Assembly: GCF_009861505.1 (NCBI RefSeq)
Contig: NZ_WTFT01000032.1
Location: 1 to 64,000, forward strand
Source: Pseudomonas izuensis
GTDB lineage: Bacteria; Pseudomonadota; Gammaproteobacteria; Pseudomonadales; Pseudomonadaceae
Reading direction: 5' to 3'
DNA length: 64,000 nucleotides
The notes beneath the pieces were generated by a model, which ran no database searches, was not told where the DNA came from, and worked only from the letters and a program-made list of their open reading frames with translations. Position numbers and translations under genes: made by a program. Positions 1 through 8,732 of this stretch are shown piece after piece. The stretch's first letter is position 1. Each line of letters starts with the position of its first letter.

Positions 1-750
1 GCCGCGCCACATCGGATCGCTGGCGCCGACAATCAACAGCTTGGTGGGATGGCGAGGGAACACGGCTTGTACTTGTGGCCAGACAAACGTCAGCAGGGTC
101 AATACATCCATACGCCGCATGCCCTGCCCCTGGGGCGAGGCCACAGTGACTTCGGTTTCTCCCAGACGGGTGCGACGGCTGCCAAGATGACCGGCGAGCA
201 TCCAGCCGGTAGGCCGGTCGAACAATCGGGAGACGTTATCGATGCGGAACTTGTTCTTGCCGATTCGCGGCCAGGCGGTTTCGACGCTTTTCCAGCCGTT
301 GGGCAGCTCGAATTCCAGGCGTGACACCAGTTCGATGCCGTCCTGCTGATCGAGTTTGGCCGCAGGCACCAGATCGTCACCGCGCAGCAATGCCCAGGTC
401 GGGGTCATGCGGGTGTCGAAGCTGCCGCTCTTGCGGCCGTGGCTGATCCGTACACGGTAGGTCAGGCTGGCCTTGTCTGCGGCCGGGTGCCAGACACCGC
501 GGGTCTGTGTACCCGGTGTCAGCTGCCACTGGCCGTCGGCCTTGAAATCGCTGTAATGACTGCCGTCGCCCAGGTCGAAATCCAGGCTGCGCACCGCCGA
601 TCCTTGCGCGAGTGTGAGGCGCACTTCAGCCTGGTCACTTTGTGGCAACAGGCGCACGTGGTAATCCAGATCGACCTTCTTCGCCGCCCACACGGGTGAG
701 CTCAGGGTCAGAAGCCCAACGACCAGCGCCCGCCGCCATCCCACAGCCAT
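1..750 (-). CDS. Exported protein of unknown function, 3' end outside the window (partial)
   Basis: The reading frame stays open from an ATG at 750 to the window edge (250 codons), so the C-terminus is missing. A strong AAGGAG ribosome site lies 7 bases before the ATG. The first 22 residues look like a Sec signal peptide ending in a VWA-A cleavage site, so the product should be periplasmic or outer-membrane attached. The mature part is rich in beta-strand-like stretches and has no motif I can name with confidence. It lies just downstream of ycgN on the same strand (20-bp gap) and may be co-transcribed. I cannot assign a function. Confidence 0.75.
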   Translation of the reverse strand, partial: MAVGWRRALVVGLLTLSSPVWAAKKVDLDYHVRLLPQSDQAEVRLTLAQGSAVRSLDFDLGDGSHYSDFKADGQWQLTPGTQTRGVWHPAADKASLTYRVRISHGRKSGSFDTRMTPTWALLRGDDLVPAAKLDQQDGIELVSRLEFELPNGWKSVETAWPRIGKNKFRIDNVSRLFDRPTGWMLAGHLGSRRTRLGETEVTVASPQGQGMRRMDVLTLLTFVWPQVQAVFPRHPTKLLIVGASDPMWRG

Positions 751-769
751 ACACACTCCTTGTTGAAAC

Positions 770-1219
770 TTAACCCGCGCGGAAAATCAGATGGTCTTCC
801 CAATCCTCTTCGGCCACGCTGCCTTCGGCGAGCATGCGCCCGGACTGGGAAATGCGCTCGTGATGCACCGCATCGCGATCCCCGCATACCAGGTGATGCC
901 ACAACGGCAAATCCTTGCCCTCGCTGACCAGGCGATAGCCGCAGGTCGGCGGCAGCCATTTGAATTCGTCGGCCTTGCCCGGTGTGAGCTGGATGCAGTC
1001 CGGCACCGAGTCGCGACGGTTCGGGTAATCGCTGCACTGACAGGTTTTCAGGTCCAGCAGTTTGCAAGCGATACGCGTGTAATAGACGCTGTTGTCGTCT
1101 TCATCTTCAAGTTTTTGCAGACAGCACAGGCCGCAACCGTCGCACAGCGATTCCCACTCCTCTTGATCGAGTTGATCGAGGGTTTTGCGTATCCAGAACG
1201 GTTCGACTTTGGCGGCCAT
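770..1219 (-). CDS. ycgN: YcgN, UPF0260 / YkgJ-type cysteine-cluster protein
   Basis: This 149-residue protein matches the conserved YcgN (UPF0260) family in length and content. Cysteines are clustered as CDGCGLCC near residues 27-34, with further Cys at about 53, 60, 62 and 75, the pattern of the YkgJ zinc/iron-binding family. The biochemical role is not established. It begins at ATG 1219. The neighbourhood (nitroreductase, 2-hydroxyacid dehydrogenase, ycgL, rnd) resembles the corresponding block in other pseudomonads, which supports orthology rather than a chance resemblance. Confidence 0.9.
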   Translation of the reverse strand: MAAKVEPFWIRKTLDQLDQEEWESLCDGCGLCCLQKLEDEDDNSVYYTRIACKLLDLKTCQCSDYPNRRDSVPDCIQLTPGKADEFKWLPPTCGYRLVSEGKDLPLWHHLVCGDRDAVHHERISQSGRMLAEGSVAEEDWEDHLIFRAG

Positions 1220-1500
1220 GGCTCAAGCATCAACATCAGGTGGTGAAAAGGCCGCCAGTCTAGTGCCCGCAGCTCTGCGGGCCAAGCATTGGCGACTGCC
1301 GGTAGATCGGGGGCTTGTCAGTTTTTGCGTCGACAAGTAGCTTTGCCAGTCGCAAGGAGCCAGACCTGCCTGCCATTAACGCTCGACCGCGTTGCATTAC
1401 GGTGATCCGCCACGGCTCTCGAGGAACCTTATCGCCCAGCTCAACTGTGCCCGCAGGTTTCAGACGTCCCTCACTTTCAAACGTAGCAAGGAATCTCTTG

Positions 1501-2094
1501 ATGAGTGCAAACCCACGCGTTGCCGATTACGCCATCCACCCTCAATTCACCGACCGCTGGTCACCTCGCGCCTTCACCGGTGAAACCATCCCCGAAGAAA
1601 CCCTGCTGAGTTTCTTCGAAGCCGCACGCTGGGCACCTTCGGCCTACAATTCGCAACCCTGGCGCTTTCTTTACGCGCGTCGCGACACGCCGAACTGGGA
1701 GCGTTACCTGGGCCTGCTGAACGAGTTCAACCGCAGCTGGGCGCAACACGCCTCGGCCCTGGTGATCGTGATCTCGAAGACTACCTTTACGGCGCCCGGC
1801 GCCAGCGAAGAAACCCCGGCCCTGTGGCACACCTTCGACACCGGTTCGGCCTGGGGCCACCTGGCCCTGCAAGCGAGCATCAGCGGCTGGCACACCCACG
1901 GCATGGCCGGTTTCGATCAGGAACTGACCCGCAAGGAGCTCAACGTTCCCGAGGGCTATGCACTGCACGCTGCCGTCGCGATTGGCAAACTGGGTGACAA
2001 AGCGACCCTGGCCGAGTATCTGCAAGCCCGCGAAGAACCAAGCCCGCGCCGTCCGCTGAGCGAGCTGGCTGCCGAGGGCGATTTCACCCTCTAA
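1501..2094 (+). CDS. Nitroreductase family protein (FMN-dependent)
   Basis: A 197-residue nitroreductase-like flavoprotein. The N-terminal stretch RWSPRAF and the following AARWAPSAYNSQPWRF segment form the classic FMN-binding start of the family. Nitroreductases use NAD(P)H and FMN to reduce nitro, quinone or enone substrates in the cytoplasm; the natural substrate here cannot be read from the sequence. The frame is open upstream to 1315, but the ATG at 1501 has an AAGGA site at about 1488 and the domain begins right after it, so the longer start is rejected. A REP pair follows the stop. Confidence 0.88.
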   Translation: MSANPRVADYAIHPQFTDRWSPRAFTGETIPEETLLSFFEAARWAPSAYNSQPWRFLYARRDTPNWERYLGLLNEFNRSWAQHASALVIVISKTTFTAPGASEETPALWHTFDTGSAWGHLALQASISGWHTHGMAGFDQELTRKELNVPEGYALHAAVAIGKLGDKATLAEYLQAREEPSPRRPLSELAAEGDFTL

Positions 2095-2111
2095 GCCACA
2101 ACATAGATACC

Positions 2112-2196
2112 CTGTAGGAGCGAGCCTGCTCGCGATGGTGTGTCAGTCACATTGGTATCGACTGACACACCATCGCGAGCAGGCTCGCTCCTACAG
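2112..2196. repeat. REP pair (REPIN), GTAGGAGCGAGC type
   Basis: Two inverted copies of the P. fluorescens-type REP palindrome, CTGTAGGAGCGAGCCTGCTC and its complement, flank a spacer that is itself an inverted repeat (TGTGTCAGT / ACTGACACA). The whole unit can fold into one long hairpin. It lies between the convergent stops of the nitroreductase and the dehydrogenase. Confidence 0.93.
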
Positions 2197-2210
2197 GGGT
2201 CATGGTGGAT

Positions 2211-3143
2211 TTAATAACCGCGATCGAAATCCACTTCCCCGCGCAACGCCTCACCTGCCTGATAGGCCCGCAGGTTCTCGATAAACAGCTTCACCATCAA
2301 GGATGGCGAAGTCGGTGCCGAACTGTGGCCGGTCAGCAGCAAGCCCCAGGCTGTCCAGAACGGATGGCGCTGCGGCAGTGGCTCCTGGCGGCAGACATCG
2401 ATCACGGCTCCTGCCAGATGGCCTTCTTTCAAGGCTTCCACCAGGTCCGCATCGACCACTGCCACACCGCGCCCGACGTTGATGAACAACCCGGTCGGCT
2501 TAAATTGCTTGAACAGCGCCGCATCGTAGATATCGTGAGTGTTCGGGGTATTTGGCAGCAAATTGACCACGTAATCCACTTGCCCGACCAAACGTGGCAG
2601 GTCGGCCAGCGAACCGACTTCGACAAACGGCGCCTGCTCGCGGGCCTCACTGGCGACGCCATACAACTCGACACCAAAGGGTACGAGGAACTGCGCCACC
2701 GTCTGCCCGATATCACCAGTGCCGACGATCAGCACCTTGCGTCCCGCCAGGCTCTGGCCATGGCGACTGTCCCACTTGCGCTCGACCTGGCTGACCAGCC
2801 GTGCCAGCACTTCCCGTTCATGACCGAGCATGTAGGTGAGCACATACTCGGCCATGACCTGACCGAATATCCCCACAGCGCGTGTCAGACGATAGTGGCG
2901 TGGCAGGCCATCGGCCAGCAGTGGCGTAATGCCCGCCCAGGTCGATTGCAGCCATTGTGGCTGATGCCCCTGACGCAGCAAGGTCGCCAGCAAGTCAGGC
3001 TGGCCGAGCCAGACCGGACACTCGGCGGCCTGTCGGGCGAGTTCGGCGGAGTCACCGCTGGTCAGCACTTCCAGTTCCGGCGCAGCCTCGCGCAGCAGTT
3101 GGGCGTATACAGGGTGGTCGTGTTCGGCAATCAGAACGCGCAT
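2211..3143 (-). CDS. D-2-hydroxyacid dehydrogenase, NAD(P)-binding
   Basis: The 310-residue protein has the layout of D-isomer-specific 2-hydroxyacid dehydrogenases: a split catalytic domain around a Rossmann domain with GTGDIG near residue 140. The catalytic Arg sits in NVGRG, the Glu in RQEPLPQ and the His in TGHSSAP. It likely reduces a 2-ketoacid such as glyoxylate or hydroxypyruvate with NAD(P)H in the cytoplasm; the exact substrate is not readable. ATG 3143 has AAGG about 8 bases upstream. It precedes ycgL on the same strand by about 120 bp, probably with its own promoter. Confidence 0.9.
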   Translation of the reverse strand: MRVLIAEHDHPVYAQLLREAAPELEVLTSGDSAELARQAAECPVWLGQPDLLATLLRQGHQPQWLQSTWAGITPLLADGLPRHYRLTRAVGIFGQVMAEYVLTYMLGHEREVLARLVSQVERKWDSRHGQSLAGRKVLIVGTGDIGQTVAQFLVPFGVELYGVASEAREQAPFVEVGSLADLPRLVGQVDYVVNLLPNTPNTHDIYDAALFKQFKPTGLFINVGRGVAVVDADLVEALKEGHLAGAVIDVCRQEPLPQRHPFWTAWGLLLTGHSSAPTSPSLMVKLFIENLRAYQAGEALRGEVDFDRGY

Positions 3144-3264
3144 GCTTCAACCTTTCAAAAAAGCGCTGCAGACGACCGTCGACGCAAGACTGCTGCGTCG
3201 TCACGGCCATCGCCAAAATCATTCCAGTGTTTCACAAAGGCTCTGAATAGAGCCTGTCTGCCGA

Positions 3265-3558
3265 TTACATCGGGTCGTTGCGTCGCAACAATTCTTCCGG
3301 CAAGTGCTCGATGTATTCCTCTTCAGCCGGTGGCATTTGCAGGTGGTAACCCTGCTTCTCGAGGTTCTCCAGCACGACGGTAATGTCCTCGCGCGACAGT
3401 TTGCGCTCGGGGCTCAGCACCAGGTCGAAAGCGTGGATGGGTTTACCGAAAGCAGCCATCAGGGGCTCCGGTACGCGCTCAAGTGCATCGCTCTTGAGTA
3501 CATACAGGTACATCTCGTTTCTCTTCGGACTGCGGTAGATCGAGCAAATACGTTTCAA
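3265..3558 (-). CDS. ycgL: YcgL domain protein (UPF0745)
   Basis: This 97-residue protein matches the small YcgL family, which starts MKRICSIYRS and has the KRNEMYLYV segment. The molecular role is unknown. The start ATG overlaps the stop codon of rnd by 4 bases (ATGA), so it is translationally coupled to the upstream RNase gene. This rnd-ycgL pairing is common in gammaproteobacteria. Confidence 0.92.
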   Translation of the reverse strand: MKRICSIYRSPKRNEMYLYVLKSDALERVPEPLMAAFGKPIHAFDLVLSPERKLSREDITVVLENLEKQGYHLQMPPAEEEYIEHLPEELLRRNDPM

Positions 3559-4688
3559 GGCTGTTCTCCGGCGGTGGCCAGGCTGTCTAGCAGCGCCTGG
3601 CCCATCAGCTCGCGGCGCCAGCCACGCAGCGATTCAGGCAATTGGTAGGGACCATTGGGGAAGCCGCTTTTGAGCAGCGCTTCCAGGGTTTTCTTGCGCA
3701 GCATCAGCTCTGGCGCGATGTTCAGGCGCTCAGCCTCGGCTTGGCCGATGGCTTTCATCTGCTTGAGCAGCGCCGCGGCGTCCACCGGCAATGGCTCCGG
3801 CACAGCAGGTGGCCATTGATCAGGCGACACACTGCCAGCGCGCTTGATCAGACCAAGCAAAAACTCACCGTCCTGACGTACGGTTCGCGGGTGCATGTCT
3901 TCGATTTTCGCCAATGCGCCGAGGTTGTCCGGTTGCGTGCGCGCCAGTGGCCACAACGAATGCTCGCGGATGATACGGTTGCGCGGCAGGTCACGGGCGC
4001 GTGCTTCTGTCTCGCGCCAGGCGCAGAGTTCACGCAGCACAGCAAGTTGGGCGCGCGACAGTTTCCAGGCCAGCTTGGCGTCGCGATAGACCTCGTACGG
4101 GTCAGTCTCGCGGCGCAGGTTGGCGACCAGTTCGGCGCCGTCTTCCAGGACCCATGCATATTTGTCGTCAGATAGCTTCGGACGCAGCTGTACGAAAAGC
4201 TCCGCAAGGTGCACGGCGTCTTCAGCGGCGTAACTGATCTGGGTTTCGGAAAGCGGACGTTGCAGCCAGTCGGAGCGGGTCTCGCCCTTGGGCAGGTCAA
4301 TGCCGAGCACTTCCTGCACCAGCCGCGAATAGCCCATGGAAAAACCCAGGTTCAGGTAAGCGGCGGCCAGTTGTGTGTCGAACAACGATGCCGGCAGGCT
4401 GCCGGTCAGGCGCAGCAGAACTTCAAGGTCTTCGCTGCAGGCATGCAGGACTTTGACCACTGCCGGGTTTTCCAGCAACGCGGCCAGAGGCTGCCAGTTG
4501 TCGATGGTCAGCGGATCGATCAGGTAGGCGCGCATGCCATCGCCCACCTGCAGCAAGCCGGCGATCGGATAGAAGGTGTCGACCCGCATGAATTCGGTGT
4601 CGAGGGCAACGTATGGCAACTGCTGCCACTCGGCGCAAAACCGGCCGAGGCTATCGTTGTCGCGAATCCAGTGAATATCGATGGCCAC
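3555..4688 (-). CDS. rnd: Ribonuclease D
   Basis: A 377-residue 3'-5' exoribonuclease that trims tRNA precursors and other structured RNA 3' ends. The DEDD exonuclease core begins with ALDTEFMRVDTF (Exo I, DxE near residue 28), followed by the Exo II region around HACSEDLEVL and Exo III YAAEDAVHL (Y-x3-D). An HRDC domain follows (REDC-like region with AWRE...RDLPRNRI). The frame is open to 4751, but GTG at 4688 is preceded by AAGGGAGA and gives the usual start AIDIHWIRD, so GTG is preferred. It overlaps ycgL by 4 bp. Confidence 0.93.
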   Translation of the reverse strand: MAIDIHWIRDNDSLGRFCAEWQQLPYVALDTEFMRVDTFYPIAGLLQVGDGMRAYLIDPLTIDNWQPLAALLENPAVVKVLHACSEDLEVLLRLTGSLPASLFDTQLAAAYLNLGFSMGYSRLVQEVLGIDLPKGETRSDWLQRPLSETQISYAAEDAVHLAELFVQLRPKLSDDKYAWVLEDGAELVANLRRETDPYEVYRDAKLAWKLSRAQLAVLRELCAWRETEARARDLPRNRIIREHSLWPLARTQPDNLGALAKIEDMHPRTVRQDGEFLLGLIKRAGSVSPDQWPPAVPEPLPVDAAALLKQMKAIGQAEAERLNIAPELMLRKKTLEALLKSGFPNGPYQLPESLRGWRRELMGQALLDSLATAGEQP

Positions 4689-4811
4689 ACGGCTCTCCCT
4701 TGAAGAATGGCGCGCAGTATATATCGCCCCCGGCGATTTCCGCGCATCCACTGAACAAGAGCATTTGCGAAAATACCTGCTTATCGAAAAGAATAGTCCG
4801 ACAAAGCCGGG

Positions 4812-5474
4812 CTAGCCGACCTTGCGCAACACGTAAACCCGCATAGGCGCGCAGCCGGGAAAGAAATCCTGATGGCTGAGCAAGTGAAAACCTGCCTGCC
4901 TGAACTCGGCCTCCACCTCGATCTTGCTTGCCAGCGGTCGGGCTGCAAGCCCTTCCACGTCTGTACGCCGCGCCTTGAATCGACCTCCGACCCGCACCGC
5001 GACAATCACCGTATCGCGACTGACCCGGTGAAACTCGCCGAGCATCGCCAGGCGATGCTCGGGGTTGGCGAGGTGTTGGAACAGCTGCATGCAAAAAACA
5101 CAGTCAACCGCATTTTCCGACAGACCAATGGTGAAAGCCGAGCTTTGAAAGGTCCTGATCCGCTTCAACAAACTCTGTGGATGATGGGTTCTGGCATGGT
5201 CGAGAATGTCCTGGGATGGGTCGTTCGCCAGAATTACCCGGTTCGCATGCTCGGCCAGCACCGGCCAGAAGCGCCCGACACCACAGGCCACATCGAGGAT
5301 CAATCCCGGCTCGCCGGCGACCTTGAGCGCACGACGCACCAACTGCTCCTCACGCCAGAACGCCAAACGCCCGGCCAGGGTCTGCGCCTGCGGCTGCAAG
5401 CAGACGCGGGCGTGCTCCTGGTCGTAGCGCCGGGCGAACTCAAGCTCAATGGCGGATGGGGACTGGGCAGTCAT
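4812..5474 (-). CDS. Class I SAM-dependent methyltransferase
   Basis: A 220-residue methyltransferase with the SAM-binding motif I LILDVACGVGRFWPVL, an acidic ND after strand 2 (VILANDPS) and motif IV DCVFCMQLFQHL. The substrate is not evident; small proteins of this type act on metabolites or lipids. The frame extends to 5531, but the ATG at 5474 fits the domain start better. It is followed on the same strand by rnd (about 120 bp) and preceded by the eptA-like gene. Confidence 0.83.
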   Translation of the reverse strand: MTAQSPSAIELEFARRYDQEHARVCLQPQAQTLAGRLAFWREEQLVRRALKVAGEPGLILDVACGVGRFWPVLAEHANRVILANDPSQDILDHARTHHPQSLLKRIRTFQSSAFTIGLSENAVDCVFCMQLFQHLANPEHRLAMLGEFHRVSRDTVIVAVRVGGRFKARRTDVEGLAARPLASKIEVEAEFRQAGFHLLSHQDFFPGCAPMRVYVLRKVG

Positions 5475-5546
5475 GTGTGATGGCTCTTGATTAGCGGTGT
5501 ATCGGCCGCCGGTAAACGGCCGTTGCATCATGAATAGTTAAGGTAC

Positions 5547-7196
5547 TCATTTCTTGGCCAGCACGCTGTCGATCGCCGCGCCACGGCAACCGGCAAACAT
5601 ATCCAGTTGCGGGTCATAGACCTTGCTGTCGACTTCCAGCAGCCCCAGCATCGAATGGAACAGGTTGTCCTGGCTCAAGGGCTTGTCACGGCCCTGTTCC
5701 AGGCAGTGGGTGTCTACCGAAAACGACTTTTGGTAGCTGTCGGAGAACCACGCCAGCATGGCCACGTGTTTCTGTTGCTCCGGTGCCAGCATGTAAGGCG
5801 TGCCGTGCAGGAAAAGGTTGAACTCGCCCAGGGATTCACCGTGATCCGACAGGTACATCATCGCGGTATCGACCTTGTCCTGGTTGCTGCGCAACAGATC
5901 GATCAGGGTGGACAATACATGGTCGGTATAGACCAGCGTGTTGTCGTAGCCGTTGACGATACTTTCGCGACTGCAATTGTTCAGTGCGTTACTTTCACAG
6001 ACCGGGGTAAAGCGTTCGTACTCTTTCGGGTAGCGCTTGAAGTATTCAGGGCCATGACTGCCCATTTGATGCAACACCAGCACCGTGTCTTTATCAAGCT
6101 TATCGATGAACTGCTGTAAACCTTGCAGCAGGATTTCATCACGGCATTCACTGTTGGCGCACAGCACCGGGTCTTTCAGGTCACTGACATCTTCGATAGT
6201 CACGCGGTTGCAAGTGCCTTTGCAGCCAGACTGGTTGTCGCGCCAGATGACATCGAGACCGGCGCGCTTGAGCACGTCAAGCAGGCCTTCTTCATTCTTC
6301 GCCTTACTGGCGTCGTAGTCCTTGCGGCCCATGTTGGAAAACATGCAGGGCACCGACACCGCGGTTTCCGTGCCGCAGGAATGCACATCCGTGAAAGCAA
6401 TCAGGCCCGCCTCTTTATTGAGTTTTGGCGTGGTATCGCGGTTGTAACCAAGGATGCCGAAGTTCTCGGCCCGCGCACTTTCACCCACCACCAGGACGGT
6501 CAGGGATTTGCGGGTATGGGTTTGCCAAGCGGGGTTTCGCTGGGCATCTTCACCGACTTTGACAAAGGGTTGCTGTGCGGAGACGACCTGTTCACGCAGG
6601 TAACCAAACGACGCACCGATGTAGTTGCTCGGCACCACCATCAGGCGCAATTCATGGTGATTGCGAAACAACGACGAAAGCCCTTGGTAGTTAACCAGGG
6701 CGACGCCACCGATGACCGCAGCCGAAGCAATGCTCACCAGAACTTTACTTAATAGCTCACGATGCCAGCGACGATAATTGATCGGCGTTTTCCACAACAA
6801 CCACGATGGCAAAACACCCAGCAAAACAATATAAACAAGCAATTTTAGCGACAGTAAATCGCGTACTTCCGTGGCATTGGTTTCAGCAAAGTTGCGAAAC
6901 ATGCCGGCATCGATCAACACGCCATACTGGCTCATGAAATAAGCCACGCCAGCACTGACCATGAACAGCAGCGTCAAGACCGGCTTCATGACAGGACGGA
7001 ACGCCAGCAAGGTCAGCACAATGTTGAAGGCGGCAAGAATCATCGCCCCGAAAGCCACGCGCATGACGATGCCTTTACCATCAGCCGTGGTGATTTCAAA
7101 CAGGTGCTGCCACAGCACCAGGTTGAAGGCTGTCAATAAAAAGGCGCTGGCTATCAGTGTCACCCACTCTGGGCGCACGGCTTTAATCTTCAACAT
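5547..7196 (-). CDS. eptA: Phosphoethanolamine transferase, EptA (PmrC) type
   Basis: A 549-residue inner-membrane enzyme that transfers phosphoethanolamine from phosphatidylethanolamine to lipid A (or another envelope glycolipid), lowering surface charge and polymyxin binding. About five membrane helices occupy residues 12-170. The periplasmic sulfatase-like domain starts at VLVVGESARAENF (metal Glu239), the nucleophile is Thr278 in CGTETAVSVPCMFS, and later metal ligands include YLSDHGESLGE and the HGTPY region. The family includes EptA and MCR enzymes; the lipid A target is inferred from similarity. It is a single gene, divergent from the MFS gene. PmrAB or stress control is typical but no regulator is adjacent. 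Confidence 0.86.
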   Translation of the reverse strand: MLKIKAVRPEWVTLIASAFLLTAFNLVLWQHLFEITTADGKGIVMRVAFGAMILAAFNIVLTLLAFRPVMKPVLTLLFMVSAGVAYFMSQYGVLIDAGMFRNFAETNATEVRDLLSLKLLVYIVLLGVLPSWLLWKTPINYRRWHRELLSKVLVSIASAAVIGGVALVNYQGLSSLFRNHHELRLMVVPSNYIGASFGYLREQVVSAQQPFVKVGEDAQRNPAWQTHTRKSLTVLVVGESARAENFGILGYNRDTTPKLNKEAGLIAFTDVHSCGTETAVSVPCMFSNMGRKDYDASKAKNEEGLLDVLKRAGLDVIWRDNQSGCKGTCNRVTIEDVSDLKDPVLCANSECRDEILLQGLQQFIDKLDKDTVLVLHQMGSHGPEYFKRYPKEYERFTPVCESNALNNCSRESIVNGYDNTLVYTDHVLSTLIDLLRSNQDKVDTAMMYLSDHGESLGEFNLFLHGTPYMLAPEQQKHVAMLAWFSDSYQKSFSVDTHCLEQGRDKPLSQDNLFHSMLGLLEVDSKVYDPQLDMFAGCRGAAIDSVLAKK

Positions 7197-7533
7197 GGTA
7201 ATCGGCTGTTCCTGAAAAGTGATGCCGCCGGCGAGTGTGAAAAATTCATTTTTCGCGGCAGCTCAAAGTCTAACCATTCGGCCATCAATTTTTTGTGAAA
7301 AGGACGCCAACGAATGGTTTCACCTCGAAATTCGACTAAAACGTTCAGCTTATTTGAGAATGGTTCAGCTGCGGGTCAGGCTTCGCAAGGTAAGAAAAAT
7401 CCCCTGCGCAAGCGAGCAGGGGACCTTCGTTGCTCCCGTATTATTTAATTTCCAAATACCACCCCGGACTTTCTGATTTGCCGCCTCCGGCCTCCGCGCG
7501 CCTAATCGACTCCCTGTTGCTCAAGGACCGATC
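7197..7533. other. Intergenic region between divergent eptA and MFS genes
   Basis: These 337 bases should hold the promoters of both divergent genes. I see no reading frame worth calling. The only clear structure is the hairpin at 7400-7422, listed separately. Confidence 0.6.
7396..7422 (-). terminator. Possible terminator/attenuator hairpin upstream of eptA
   Basis: CCCCTGC and GCAGGGG form a 7-bp GC stem with a short loop. On the minus strand it is followed by ATTTTTC, the form of an intrinsic terminator. No minus-strand gene lies upstream, so it would act on an eptA leader or on read-through antisense to the MFS gene. Confidence 0.4.
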
Positions 7534-8718
7534 ATGGAAAACATTCGCGCCCTCTCCCGCCCCACCCTCTGGTTGATTTTCGGCATCGTTGTCGTCGCCC
7601 TGAACCTGCGTCCCTCCATGGCTGCGGTCGGGCCTTTGCTGTCGGCGATTCGCGGCGACATCCCGCTGAGTTTCAGTCTGGCCTCGCTGCTGACCATGCT
7701 GCCGGTAGTCGCCATGGGCCTTGCGATGTTCTTCGGGCTTGCGATCAGCCGTGCCCTGGGCGAACACCGCACGATTGTGCTGTCGCTGCTGATTATCGGT
7801 GTGGCCACGATGTCGCGCCTGTTCCTCGATTCGGCGGCAGAACTGATCTTGAGTGCGGTGCTGGCCGGCATTGGCGTTGCGCTGATCCAGGCGCTGATGC
7901 CGGGGCTGATCAAGTCCCGCTTCAGCGACAACGTCGCCCTTTGCATGGGGCTCTACGTCACGTCGATCATGGGTGGCGCCGCCATCGCCGCCTCTTTCGC
8001 GCCCTTGGTGATGGCTCGCACCGGCAGTTGGCGCGCAGGCCTGGCGATCTGGTCGCTGCTGGCAGTACTGGCGCTGCTGTTCTGGTGCGCCCAACGCTCA
8101 AGACTGCCCGCGCAGAATGCAAAGTCATCTGGCAACGCTTCCTTCTTCTCCAGTGCGCGCGCCTGGTTACTCGCGGCATTCTTTGGCCTGGGCACGGCAT
8201 CCTACACCTGCGTGCTCGCCTGGTTGGCCCCGTACTACGTGGAAAAAGGCTGGAGCGAACAACAGGCGGGATTATTGCTGGGCTTGCTGACGGCCATGGA
8301 AGTGTTGTCGGGTCTGTTGACCCCCGTTATCGCCAATCGCAGCCGTGACCGGCGCCTGGTGCTGATGGTGTTGCTGGCACTGATCATGGCCGGTTTCTGC
8401 GGGCTGGTCCTTGCTGCGCAACACTTGAGCCTGTTATGGCCATGCCTGTTGGGCCTGGGTATCGGCGGGCTGTTTCCGATGAGCCTGATCGTATCGCTGG
8501 ACCACCTGGACGATCCCCGCCACGCCGGTGGGCTGACCGCATTCGTGCAGGGCATCGGCTACCTGATCGCCGGTCTCTCGCCCTTGATCGCCGGGATGAT
8601 CCGCGACCGACTCGGCAGTTTCGAGTGGGCCTGGTGGTCACTCACCGGGGTCATGGCACTGATGCTGCTGATGGTCTTGCGCTTCAATCCACGGCACTAC
8701 GCCCGCCACATCCACTGA
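7534..8718 (+). CDS. MFS transporter, CynX/NimT family
   Basis: A 394-residue, 12-helix major facilitator protein resembling the CynX/NimT group (cyanate, nitroimidazole and similar small anions). It begins WLIFGIVVVALNLRPSMAAVGPLL, a typical first helix with the NLRP motif of this group; the middle linker is near residue 190. An AAGGA site lies 7 bases before the ATG. The substrate is not known. It is followed 14 bp later by an EamA transporter gene, so the two probably form an operon, with a LysR gene next in line. Confidence 0.87.
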   Translation: MENIRALSRPTLWLIFGIVVVALNLRPSMAAVGPLLSAIRGDIPLSFSLASLLTMLPVVAMGLAMFFGLAISRALGEHRTIVLSLLIIGVATMSRLFLDSAAELILSAVLAGIGVALIQALMPGLIKSRFSDNVALCMGLYVTSIMGGAAIAASFAPLVMARTGSWRAGLAIWSLLAVLALLFWCAQRSRLPAQNAKSSGNASFFSSARAWLLAAFFGLGTASYTCVLAWLAPYYVEKGWSEQQAGLLLGLLTAMEVLSGLLTPVIANRSRDRRLVLMVLLALIMAGFCGLVLAAQHLSLLWPCLLGLGIGGLFPMSLIVSLDHLDDPRHAGGLTAFVQGIGYLIAGLSPLIAGMIRDRLGSFEWAWWSLTGVMALMLLMVLRFNPRHYARHIH

Positions 8719-8732
8719 CCGGGAATCCCACC

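Noticed and set aside
2202..3383. Long plus-strand frame (393 aa)
   Set aside because: Shadow of the D-2-hydroxyacid dehydrogenase on the other strand; composition is unlike a protein.
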